The translations under genes were made by a program, and so were the position numbers. 64,000 nt of DNA from contig JAIQFN010000012.1 of assembly GCA_020073265.1 (NCBI GenBank), forward strand, positions 1 through 64,000. Reading direction: 5' to 3'. The notes beneath the pieces were generated by a model that worked only from the letters and a program-made list of their open reading frames with translations, ran no database searches and was not told where the DNA came from. The stretch's first letter is position 1, and each line of letters starts with the position of its first letter. The stretch comes from Terriglobia bacterium. GTDB taxonomy: Bacteria; Acidobacteriota; Terriglobia; Bryobacterales; Bryobacteraceae. Shown here in pieces: positions 26,127 to 34,308 of this stretch.

Positions 26127-27800
26127 CTACACTCCTTTTGTCTGCTTTATTAGGGTGCCCCTGGGGTTGCGTTGTTCTGCTTTCGTGACCCTGGGATCAC
26201 GCCCATTCCCACCAACTGCAGTGGAAAACCTTTGTTGTTCCGGCGCGCTTTTTGGAGCCGGTCTGAATACAATCGCGACCGTATCGTCATAGACCGCTCG
26301 CCAGTGGCTGGACTCTTTAATCGCGGTCGCGAGCGCGCTCGAGGTCGACAGGATGACCAGGTTGATCCGGTACTGGTTGAGCGTTTGCTCCCAGTCGTAC
26401 TTTACGTTCATCAGGCTGAGGTACTTTTCCTCGAAGTCCTGTCCGTAAAAGTCGCTTCTGCCGTCCACAAACACTTTCTGGGCCGGATACAACTGATATA
26501 TGAGATAGTCGCCCCATTCGTCGTCGGTGAAGATGCGCGCGTCCGGATTAGCCCTGAGCAGGCTGAGCGCCTTGGCCGGGTAACGCTGGGGATCGTATTC
26601 CGGCTTGAGCTTTCCGCTGGCGTCTGGGTTTAGCACCAACAGCGCGACGATGGCTGCCGCGGCCGCGCTCACCACATGCAACCTCCAGATCCGGTCTGTC
26701 TCGCCGAACTCCAGGGCTATGTTCCGGAAGCCGGAAACCAGGCGCTGCAACCATCCGGCCGTGCGAGCCTGCTGGAGACTCATCAGCATCTCGTTCACGG
26801 CCTGGGCGACGAAGGGAGCGGCGACGATGGCGAAGATCGGAATGTTGCGGGCGGAGAACAGAGCCAGATGCGCCCAGCCGGCCACCAGCACCAGTGGAAC
26901 GAAGTCCCGATGCTTCACCACGTACCAGCCCGCGCTCAGCGCCCCTAGCAGGAGCATGGATTCCAGATACAGCGCGACCGGCTGGTGAAAGCTGATGGAC
27001 TGGAATTCGACGACATTGGCGACGTGATAGGGTTCCGCAAAAAATTGATAGATGTGTACGTGCAGATGGTAGGTGTACGGATTCAGCAGGGTGGCCGCGG
27101 CGCAACCGGCGAACGTCAACGCGTACCATTTCGCCTTCCGCAGCGCGATCCGGCGCTCGCCGGTGTCTGCGACAAACAGCGCGCGCGCGCACTCACCCGC
27201 CAGGTAGCCGGCCAGGATGATGAGCCCGACAAAGAAACCGCCGTGTAAATTGGTCCACAGAACGAAGAACAACGGAAGCGCCAGCAGCAGTCGAAACCGG
27301 CCGGCGTTCACGCGGTCGAGAATCGACAGGAGAATCACGACGAACAGCAGTGTGAACAGGTGCGGCCGCGCCAGCCAATGGATCGCCGATCCGGCACAGG
27401 CCAAGAACGTCGCTCCCATCGCCAGGAAGGGGTTGTCGCAATTCCGGAGAACCAGGCGGTAAAGCAGGGCCATCGTGAGGCAGATGACGACGATGCTGGC
27501 AACTACTACGGTGGCCAGGCCCCCGTGATGGTACAGCCAGGCAAAACAGACATCCCACAACCATTCCCAGGCGTACCAGGGCTGGCCGGCTTTGGTGAAC
27601 GAGAACATGTCTTGGCGCGGAACGCGGCCGTTCGCCAGGATCCATTCGCCCGTCCGAATGTGCCAGCCGGTATCGCCGTCACCCAGCATGGTCTTGACGC
27701 CGTCCATACGTGCGAACAGGAAAACGATGGGCATCAAGAAAGCGAGATCCGTCAAGCAAGGAAACAGCCGCAACGCCGGGTTGGTTCGCGCCTGGCTCAT
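26127..27800 (-). CDS. Multi-pass membrane protein upstream of flp (557 aa)
   Basis: About 11 hydrophobic helices. The first periplasmic loop has 'GDGDTGWHIRTGEWILANGRVPRQDMFSFT', a pattern seen in GT-C-like membrane proteins of Acidobacteria and Planctomycetes. The soluble C-terminal domain includes 'RIFTDDEWGDYLIYQLYPAQKVFVDGRSDFYG'. A glycosyltransferase role, for example pilin or glycan decoration, is inference from architecture and position directly before the pilins. It follows the PilZ gene by 58 bases. Confidence 0.6.
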   Translation of the reverse strand: MSQARTNPALRLFPCLTDLAFLMPIVFLFARMDGVKTMLGDGDTGWHIRTGEWILANGRVPRQDMFSFTKAGQPWYAWEWLWDVCFAWLYHHGGLATVVVASIVVICLTMALLYRLVLRNCDNPFLAMGATFLACAGSAIHWLARPHLFTLLFVVILLSILDRVNAGRFRLLLALPLFFVLWTNLHGGFFVGLIILAGYLAGECARALFVADTGERRIALRKAKWYALTFAGCAAATLLNPYTYHLHVHIYQFFAEPYHVANVVEFQSISFHQPVALYLESMLLLGALSAGWYVVKHRDFVPLVLVAGWAHLALFSARNIPIFAIVAAPFVAQAVNEMLMSLQQARTAGWLQRLVSGFRNIALEFGETDRIWRLHVVSAAAAAIVALLVLNPDASGKLKPEYDPQRYPAKALSLLRANPDARIFTDDEWGDYLIYQLYPAQKVFVDGRSDFYGQDFEEKYLSLMNVKYDWEQTLNQYRINLVILSTSSALATAIKESSHWRAVYDDTVAIVFRPAPKSAPEQQRFSTAVGGNGRDPRVTKAEQRNPRGTLIKQTKGV

Positions 27801-27858
27801 CCGGAAACCTGCCTGCTTGGTTGCGTCCCGCTCATTTGTCTGACGTAAGTCATACAGC

Positions 27859-28215
27859 TCACATCACCGCCAGCGACGCCGCTGGTTGCGGCACGTTTAG
27901 TACTTTCCGAATCTCAACGTGTTCGAATCGAAGCGCGATGAAACACTTGCTGCCCTCCCTGGTCGCGCGAACGGCGACTGCGTCACAGGCCAGACATCGC
28001 TGTCCGAAATGTTGATGCGCGGGCAGTAGTACTTCTAGGTTGACTGCATCGCCGGGTTGCGGGACGGCCTGCAAACCGGGTGCAACACTACTGACGACGA
28101 GCGCGCCCAAGCGCCCTAGATTCAGCGTTGTTGCATCGAGTATCTCACGTACTCCGTCGCGCTTCAGGCGACAAGTCAGTTGAACTTCGAACCGCATGCC
28201 ACGCCTTCGTTCCAT
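27859..28215 (-). CDS. PilZ domain protein (118 aa)
   Basis: ATG 28215 begins 'MERRRGMRFEVQL', giving the arginine cluster of the PilZ c-di-GMP site. The second motif, normally (D/N)xSxxG, is 'NLGRLG', so the Ser is replaced by Gly; binding may be weakened but is not excluded. 'PGDAVNLEVLLPA' and 'FIALRFEHV' complete the fold. Its place at the head of the Tad operon suggests that c-di-GMP tunes pilus assembly. A TTG at 28236 is a less likely start. Confidence 0.75.
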   Translation of the reverse strand: MERRRGMRFEVQLTCRLKRDGVREILDATTLNLGRLGALVVSSVAPGLQAVPQPGDAVNLEVLLPAHQHFGQRCLACDAVAVRATREGSKCFIALRFEHVEIRKVLNVPQPAASLAVM

Positions 28216-28337
28216 TGAGACAGTTACAGTGTGCAAGGCAACGCGACAAGTAACAAGCTCTACCTGGTTAGCAGCGTACTGCTATCCAAAGTTAAGAACC
28301 TGGCGCTGATCTTACTCTTCGATTTCTTGCGTGGGAG

Positions 28338-28371
28338 CTTGATTTTGCTGCAGGCTCGGCTCACAATCAAG
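28338..28371. promoter_or_regulatory. Dyad in the Tad / LuxR divergent region
   Basis: CTTGATT (28338-28344) and AATCAAG (28365-28371) are inverted repeats 20 bases apart within the 226-base region between the PilZ gene and the LuxR-type gene. The region is AT-richer than its flanks and should hold both promoters. A binding site for the adjacent regulator is possible but unproven. Confidence 0.3.
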
Positions 28372-28441
28372 TTAGCAGGCCCCAGCCCTAAAATTTTTGC
28401 AGGGTCGAACTGAATTTCGATCTACGCGGGTGGAAGGTAAT

Positions 28442-29170
28442 GTGATCCGGCTGATCGTCTATACGAGTGAACCGTTAAGCTCTCTTGCGCTGACCACGTT
28501 ATTCCAATCTTGCGAGGACATCTGCCTGCTGCCGGTGGTGTCGGATCTGTCGCGCTTTACCGACCAGGTTGCCAACTCTGATCCGGACGTCGTCTTGCTG
28601 TCGGTGGATGGCGGCGTGGATTGGGGTTTGTTGAACGCGCTGCGCTTCCAAGCTCCCAAGTCCAGATTGGTTCTCTGGCTGCATGAGGTGGCGCCGGAGT
28701 TAGCCTACCAGGCTATCGAGTGCGGAGTCTGCGGAATTCTTCGCAAGAGCTTGCCTGCCGAAATGATTACCAAGTGTGTCCGGAAGGTGTACGCCGGAGA
28801 ATTGTGGTTGGAAAAAACCCTCACCCAAACGTTCTTGAGCGGCCGCAGGATCAGGGTTTCCCGGCGCGAGAACCAGCTCATCACTCTGGTGTCGCAAGGC
28901 TTGAAGAACAAGGAAATCGCTTCGGTGATGAACATTACGGAAGGGACAGTCAAGGTATACTTGTCCCGCCTGTTCGAGAAAGTCAGAGTGCGAGACCGGT
29001 TTGAACTGGCGCTTTTTGGTTTGCGGAACTCGCCGAACCAGGCCGACAGCCCTGGCAGCAACACTCCTGTATTCACGTCCATGTTCGTGGCTGCCGATCC
29101 ATTGGAGCCGACGCACTCAAGTCCCCAAACCCAGTCGGTGGGGTTGTTTCCCACGCGTGCCAAGCCTTAA
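28442..29170 (+). CDS. LuxR-family regulator with degenerate receiver (242 aa)
   Basis: The C-terminal HTH (residues about 138-195) is a clear LuxR/NarL type: 'SRRENQLITLVSQGLKNKEIASVMNITEGTVKVYLSRLFEKV'. The N-terminal domain has the receiver fold but lacks its chemistry. The N-terminal acidic pair is replaced ('IVYTSEPL') and the phospho-acceptor position is Ser54 in 'VVLLSVDGG', while a Lys is kept in 'ILRKSLP'. It is therefore likely an orphan, phosphorylation-independent regulator. A 45-residue unstructured tail follows the HTH. GTG 28442 has GGAAGG at good distance. It is divergent from the PilZ-Tad operon. Confidence 0.8.
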   Translation: MIRLIVYTSEPLSSLALTTLFQSCEDICLLPVVSDLSRFTDQVANSDPDVVLLSVDGGVDWGLLNALRFQAPKSRLVLWLHEVAPELAYQAIECGVCGILRKSLPAEMITKCVRKVYAGELWLEKTLTQTFLSGRRIRVSRRENQLITLVSQGLKNKEIASVMNITEGTVKVYLSRLFEKVRVRDRFELALFGLRNSPNQADSPGSNTPVFTSMFVAADPLEPTHSSPQTQSVGLFPTRAKP

Positions 29171-29185
29171 AGGTGTGGTCATTCT

Positions 29186-30973
29186 GTGCGAGCCAGGCTG
29201 AGATGGAAGAACGCGGCGGATCCGAACCAGCCTGCGCCGCTGTTTACGGGAATTCCCCAGGGGCCCCGGACCATTTGGGCGACGTTTCCCGGATCGGCCG
29301 TGGTTCAGTTCTTGGTGGTCTGGCTGGGAGCGTCGTATCTGCACTTTCTCGCAACCATGCCTCCGCTGCGCGAAGTGCGGATTCTGGAAGACCGTGTGTT
29401 GGAAATCGCTTTCGACCCGGCCCGGAAGCTGGAAGCTCCCGCGCCCCTGCCGGCCCAGGGTGGATCGCAGCCGGGGAAGCGCTCGCCGGCCAAGCGAGCG
29501 TCCCAAGCGCGGTCTGGCACGCCGTCCGAAGCCAGCCCCAGCGCCCCCGCACCCGCGCTCCAAGCTCTCCGGGAATTCCAGATGCCGGCGGTGCGATCCA
29601 AGCGGCCGGTGCCACAGACCCTGGTTCAATTGGACCTGCCGCCGACACTGGACCTGCATCAACAGTTGCGTGTGCCCGCCTTCATCCTGCTATCGGGCGT
29701 GACCCCGGCCAAACCACCTACGCGGCAGTTCCTGGCGCCTCCCGACCGTGCCAACACCACGCCGGTACCGGCACAGGTGGCCTTGGACCTGCGCCCTCCC
29801 ATTCTTGACGTCCAATCCGGCCGCACCAGGATTCCGGATGTGCTGAAAGAGAATCCGCGTCTGCCGGCGCCGGTGGGGGCCAAAGCCCCAGTCGCGATTT
29901 TTCACGAGCCGGCGCCGCCGGCGAAACATGCGGCCACCATCACCGCCGAGCTTCCGGCGCCCCCGGCTAACATCGTTTCGCTGCCCGACCGGCCGATCCC
30001 GCTCGGATCGGCCATCGTCTTACCGCCGATAAACCAGATTTCCCCGCGCGACAGCGGCTTCGGAGAGCCCGGCTCGCAAGGCGCTACGGGATTCAACACG
30101 CGGCCGAACGAGTCCGGCTCCGGCGGCGATGCCAGTGTTGTCTCGCAGAGCGAAGCTGGCAACGGAAACCAGCCGGGCTCGCCAGGGCGCAGCGGCGGTC
30201 AACGCGAGGCCCGCGGCTCGGGAACGGGCGCCAAAACCAACGGAGCAGGGAACAGCGCCGACGCGCGGGCGGGTAACGCAGGTGGACCGGGCGGCGGCAG
30301 CGCAGGTGCCGGAAGCGGCGTGGGAGCAGCAGTGGCTGGCTTGGGTAGCGGTCCTGACGGGAAGGGATCGGGCCGCTCAACCGGACCGGGAGCCGGTGAC
30401 CGTACCGGCGGATCCGTTGGCGCCGGCGGATCCGGCGACGCCGCAAATGGCACCGGGGGCAACGGTACCTCGAATGTGCGCTCTGCCAGCGCTCCTTCCG
30501 CTGCGAGAGTGGTGAGGCCGATCGAAGGCAACTATGAGGTCGCGATTGTTCAGTCCTCCGGTTCGGTGCCTGGAAGTTCGGGGTTGCTGAACGGCCGCCC
30601 GGTCTACAGCGTCTACATTTCGGTTGGCGACGGCAAGGAGTGGATTCTTCAGTACTGCCTGCCGGCCGATGAAAAGCAACGCTCCGCCAGATCGCAGGTG
30701 GTTCAGCTGGGTGGCGTCACACCGCTCAGCGCGCCCTACGCGTTCGTCATTCTGCGCCCCAACGTGCGCTTCCGAAGCGGCTCCCGCTATGGCTTCGTGC
30801 ACGCCTATGTCAGCGCGGCGGGGCGGTTTGATCGCATGACGGAAGTGGGCGAACCCGCTATCGAGAACATCGAAGCAGTGCTGGAAAGCCTGCAGCAGTG
30901 GGAATTTCGCCCGGCTGCCAAGGACGGAGCGCCCGCTATCGTCGAGGTGCTGCTTTGCATACCGAATGCTTGA
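29186..30973 (+). CDS. TonB-like envelope-spanning protein (595 aa)
   Basis: The N-terminus is cytoplasmic, then one membrane helix lies at about residues 36-56 ('AVVQFLVVWLGASYLHFLA'). After this come a Pro/Ala-rich region to about 285 and a Gly/Ser/Asn/Ala low-complexity linker (about 285-435). The C-terminal domain (about 445-595) ends 'LESLQQWEFRPAAKDGAPAIVEVLLCIP', which resembles the TonB C-terminal 'W.F.PA..G.P..' signature. The long linker would span the periplasm. No ExbB/ExbD lies nearby, so energy coupling is not shown. It starts with GTG 29186, fifteen bases after the regulator. Confidence 0.6.
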   Translation: MRARLRWKNAADPNQPAPLFTGIPQGPRTIWATFPGSAVVQFLVVWLGASYLHFLATMPPLREVRILEDRVLEIAFDPARKLEAPAPLPAQGGSQPGKRSPAKRASQARSGTPSEASPSAPAPALQALREFQMPAVRSKRPVPQTLVQLDLPPTLDLHQQLRVPAFILLSGVTPAKPPTRQFLAPPDRANTTPVPAQVALDLRPPILDVQSGRTRIPDVLKENPRLPAPVGAKAPVAIFHEPAPPAKHAATITAELPAPPANIVSLPDRPIPLGSAIVLPPINQISPRDSGFGEPGSQGATGFNTRPNESGSGGDASVVSQSEAGNGNQPGSPGRSGGQREARGSGTGAKTNGAGNSADARAGNAGGPGGGSAGAGSGVGAAVAGLGSGPDGKGSGRSTGPGAGDRTGGSVGAGGSGDAANGTGGNGTSNVRSASAPSAARVVRPIEGNYEVAIVQSSGSVPGSSGLLNGRPVYSVYISVGDGKEWILQYCLPADEKQRSARSQVVQLGGVTPLSAPYAFVILRPNVRFRSGSRYGFVHAYVSAAGRFDRMTEVGEPAIENIEAVLESLQQWEFRPAAKDGAPAIVEVLLCIPNA

Positions 30974-30989
30974 GTGCCAGGGGAGATCG

Positions 30990-32171
30990 ATGAGCCGGAC
31001 GCCCAACCACATGTTCTGTTTTTCGCGTCGCGCCCCCGGCCAAGCGCTCACACGGCGTCGACGGCTCTTGATCGGTTTGCTCAGCCTGCTCGGGACCGCA
31101 AGCTGGGCGGCAGGTCCGCCGGCCGCGCCAGCCGGCTTGAAATTACAGGTCAGAAACGATGGCCAGCACTTCATCATCGAGTGGGACCGGTCAGCTCCGG
31201 AACTGGCCCATGCAACCGGGGCCAGGCTCCACATTGTGGAGCGAACGAATGCGCCGTTTTATCTGCTGCTGACGCCCGAACAATTGCGGGCCGGAAGCTT
31301 AACGTATGGTGCGTTTCCTTTTACGGATCAGGTGCAGTTCCGGATGGAGGTCATCGGTTCTTCCGGGGACTCGATTGGTGAACCGGTCGAATACAACCGC
31401 GATTCCGCCGAGGGCAGCGCGCCTCCGGCCGCGCCCCAGGTTGCGCCCCAATCGCCGGCGCGGCCAACCCGGACCTTCGTTCCTCCGGCTCCACCACCGG
31501 CGCGGCGAGAGACTCCTCGCGAGATCGTGATGCTCGATCCACCCGGCTCTGCCGTGCCGGCCCTTCCGGTCACGTCCAAAGATTTGCTCCCTTCGCCCGC
31601 AGCGCCGCACTGGACTTTCGCTCCTCCCAGTGCTCACGGCCGGATCGAGAGCCGCGATGAAACCGTCATGCTCGATCCTCCCAGAGCCGCGCCGGTTCCA
31701 GCCGAGCCCACGGATATACTCCGTTCGCCGGCTGCGGAACGCTGGGTTTTCACTCCGCCAAGGGATCTCAGCCGACCCCCGGTCCACGCTGACACCGTGA
31801 TGCTCGATCCTCCCTGGATCGCCGCCCGGATTCCGACTGCCGCGCGAACCGCCACGATGCTGCTCAAAATGCCGGCCGCACCGCCTTACACCGCTGGCGC
31901 TGCCGTCCCACCAATCTATGCCCGGCCGGTAATTCGCGGCGAAACATCCAATATTGGGATCTTGACAATCAGGTCGGAGCCGGCCGGCGCCTCCGTGGAG
32001 ATCAACGAGCATCCAGCCGGCACTACGCCTCTTACGATTCAAGTTTCTCCGCTGGGTATAGGATTTACCGTAACGCTCACCAAGCCCGGGTTCCGGAAGT
32101 GGGTGGTTCAGAGCCTGGTCACGACCCAAACAACATATTTGGAGGCGAAACTGCTGGAGAATCCCAGGTGA
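30990..32171 (+). CDS. Secreted PEGA-domain protein with VMLDPP repeats (393 aa)
   Basis: ATG 30990 has GGGGAG upstream and gives an N-terminal signal. Residues about 45-135 form a fibronectin-III-like beta module ('GLKLQVRNDGQHFIIEWDRSAPEL') that recurs in the 518-residue neighbour. Three Pro-rich repeats of about 45 residues follow, each built around '(T/I)VMLDPP' and 'APHW/AERWxFxPP'. The C-terminal PEGA domain ('ILTIRSEPAGASVEINEHPAGTTPL') is a surface or peptidoglycan-associated beta fold. Its function is unknown, but it is probably a periplasmic or envelope scaffold. Confidence 0.7.
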   Translation: MSRTPNHMFCFSRRAPGQALTRRRRLLIGLLSLLGTASWAAGPPAAPAGLKLQVRNDGQHFIIEWDRSAPELAHATGARLHIVERTNAPFYLLLTPEQLRAGSLTYGAFPFTDQVQFRMEVIGSSGDSIGEPVEYNRDSAEGSAPPAAPQVAPQSPARPTRTFVPPAPPPARRETPREIVMLDPPGSAVPALPVTSKDLLPSPAAPHWTFAPPSAHGRIESRDETVMLDPPRAAPVPAEPTDILRSPAAERWVFTPPRDLSRPPVHADTVMLDPPWIAARIPTAARTATMLLKMPAAPPYTAGAAVPPIYARPVIRGETSNIGILTIRSEPAGASVEINEHPAGTTPLTIQVSPLGIGFTVTLTKPGFRKWVVQSLVTTQTTYLEAKLLENPR

Positions 32172-32229
32172 AGGTGTGCGCTGCCGGCATGTGCGGTGAA
32201 TCGCGAGCGGCTTGCGCCGCGGAGGTACC

Positions 32230-32724
32230 ATGAGAGACTTTATACTGCTGTTTGCGGTCGGCCTGATTGTTGTGGTTGGAATCGGCTGGTTTCTATTGCC
32301 CGAGCGCGGGCGCGAGCTGTTTACCGGCTCGGACATAGAGGTGCAGCCCGCCGGTCCGGAAAAGCCTGCTGAAGAAGCCGCCGCCCCGGTCCGGCCGCGA
32401 AGAGTTCGTCCTCAACCGGTCGTGGAACAAGATGTTTCCGCCGTACGAGCTTCGGGCAACGTTGCCGCGGACCAGGTTGTTCCGATACTCGACCAAACCA
32501 CTCTCAATTTTCCGGCTCCCGGTGAGGTGACAACCGGAGAGGAAAGAGACGACATCATAGACGAGTATGGCGTCCCGCAGCTTTCGGCCTTCACTCAGGA
32601 CCGGGGGCATCTGTTTGAGACCTACGTGTACCGGCGGGAACGCTCGGAGGCAGTCATCAACCTGCAGGATGGCAGAGTCTCGGGAGTATTCCTCCGAGAT
32701 TCCGCGCAGCTGCGGCATCCTTAG
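32230..32724 (+). CDS. Membrane-anchored hypothetical protein (164 aa)
   Basis: GGAGG at 32221-32225 decides ATG 32230 rather than the upstream in-frame start. One N-terminal helix ('FILLFAVGLIVVVGIGWFLL') anchors it, followed by a Pro/Glu/Arg linker and a C-terminal domain with 'YGVPQLSAFTQDRGHLFETYVYRR...VINLQDGRVSGVFL', which resembles small SmpA/BamE-like or outer-membrane lipoprotein folds. No firm family. It sits between two PEGA genes. Confidence 0.6.
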   Translation: MRDFILLFAVGLIVVVGIGWFLLPERGRELFTGSDIEVQPAGPEKPAEEAAAPVRPRRVRPQPVVEQDVSAVRASGNVAADQVVPILDQTTLNFPAPGEVTTGEERDDIIDEYGVPQLSAFTQDRGHLFETYVYRRERSEAVINLQDGRVSGVFLRDSAQLRHP

Positions 32725-32751
32725 TGTTCGATCCTAATCGCGAGTAATTTC

Positions 32752-34308
32752 GTGCCCGCTCCCCCACATCACACGTCCAACGCCGGTGCCTACGTGTGGA
32801 CCTATCCTGGATGTCCCTGGCGGATTCTCCTAGACCTCGAGGTCGTGGAGCAGTTGCGGCGCGAAGTCCTGGAAAAACTGCCCCAGGGTCGCGAGGCCGG
32901 CGGACTGCTGGTCGGAACCAAGCGGCCGGGTAGTATCAAGATCATCGACTTCATCCCGCTGCCGGCGCAGCCGGACTCAGCGGGACCGCACTTCAGCCTG
33001 TCTTCCGATTGGCTGAGCGAGATCGTCGCGCGCTGCCCTTCAGACCGCAGGATCGTTGGATACTATCGCACCGACATCGATCAGCGCGTTCAGCTCGGAC
33101 AGGATGATCTGGACTCGATTCAACGGTGGTTCAAAGACCCTTCCGACGTTTTCCTGATCATCGCGCCAACGGACGGTCCGCGAGCCAGCGCTGGATTCTT
33201 CTGCTGGCAAGGTGAGTCGGTCTCCGCGAACCCCAGACTGACGTTTCCGTTTTCGGCCGCCGACCTGGCCTCTGGTGAATGGCCTATCGAGGCCGGTGAG
33301 CCTTTGCGGTTTGGCAACCTCTTTTCCCAAGCCACTGCCAGTGTGCGGGCAGGCGATACCAGAGTGCTGACCGGCATCGCGGTTTTGGCGATCGTCATGG
33401 CCGTGCTCATCACGGTCCTGTCGGGAGGGCGCATTGGCTCAACGTCCGCTGCTCCTCCCGGTCTGGGACTGCAGGTGAAGCGCGATGGCGCCGCCTTCCT
33501 GATCACCTGGAACCGGTCGGCACGTCCAATTGCGAACGCCAAGGAAGCGAACCTCGTCATTTCCGACCCCAGCCGGGAGCCTTTCGACGGCACCAAGGAC
33601 CCATTGTTCTTGCAGGTGGCGCCGGGGCGATTGCGCACCGGGAGCATGACCTACACTTCGTTTTCTCCGGTCGAGAAGGTCCAGTTCCGGCTGGATGTCG
33701 TCGGACCCTCGGGTGAACTGACCAGCGAGTCCCTGGCCTCCACGCCGGCGCCTGGGGATCGCTCCATCGTTCCGCCGTTGGAAGAACCCAAGTTGCCGGG
33801 GCGCTCCAGGCCCCAAACGGTCCGCTCATCGAGGGCGGTAGATCAGCCGCGAACCGCCAGCCGCACGTTCGTTCCGCCAATATCCGGCAAACCGCCGAAC
33901 CTGGCCCGGACGGTGATCCCCGCGCCTCCCGAGATTGCCGCCGACGCCCCGGCCGATCCAACGCCCGCTCCAACGCCGACCGCGCCGCTTTCGCTGCCGT
34001 TCTTCAACAATGCGTACGCCAACATGCCGGCGGCGGGTGTCAATCAGAATCGCGATGCGACGCCGGCAGTCCCGCAAGGTCAATTGCCGGCGGGAGTGCT
34101 GACCATCACGTCGGAGCCGAGCGGAGCCGAGGTTCAGATTAACGCCGTCCGCGCCGGCTACACGCCGCTGACCATCCAGATTTCGCCGGTAGGTCTGGGA
34201 TTCACTGTGACTGTGACCAAGAGCGGCTTCATGAAGTGGACGCTGCAAACTTCGGCGACCGCCCAGCCATACTCGCTGCACGCTCAATTGAGGCCGTCGC
34301 CCAGGTGA
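32752..34308 (+). CDS. Inactivated MPN/JAMM - TM - FN3-like - PEGA protein (518 aa)
   Basis: Residues about 25-155 resemble an MPN/JAMM domain: 'VLEKLPQGREAGGLLVG' has the conserved Glu48, but the metal-binding His-Ser-His is replaced by 'GYYRTDI' (103-109), with 'QDDLDSI' after it. A membrane helix follows at 204-225, then an FN3-like module ('GLGLQVKRDGAAFLITWNRSA') homologous to that in the 30990 gene, a Pro-rich linker and a C-terminal PEGA domain ('VLTITSEPSGAEVQINAVRAGYTPLTIQ'). A cytoplasmic pseudo-peptidase sensor joined to an envelope domain is a reasonable reading. It starts with GTG 32752 and its stop overlaps the next start (TGATG). Confidence 0.65.
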   Translation: MPAPPHHTSNAGAYVWTYPGCPWRILLDLEVVEQLRREVLEKLPQGREAGGLLVGTKRPGSIKIIDFIPLPAQPDSAGPHFSLSSDWLSEIVARCPSDRRIVGYYRTDIDQRVQLGQDDLDSIQRWFKDPSDVFLIIAPTDGPRASAGFFCWQGESVSANPRLTFPFSAADLASGEWPIEAGEPLRFGNLFSQATASVRAGDTRVLTGIAVLAIVMAVLITVLSGGRIGSTSAAPPGLGLQVKRDGAAFLITWNRSARPIANAKEANLVISDPSREPFDGTKDPLFLQVAPGRLRTGSMTYTSFSPVEKVQFRLDVVGPSGELTSESLASTPAPGDRSIVPPLEEPKLPGRSRPQTVRSSRAVDQPRTASRTFVPPISGKPPNLARTVIPAPPEIAADAPADPTPAPTPTAPLSLPFFNNAYANMPAAGVNQNRDATPAVPQGQLPAGVLTITSEPSGAEVQINAVRAGYTPLTIQISPVGLGFTVTVTKSGFMKWTLQTSATAQPYSLHAQLRPSPR

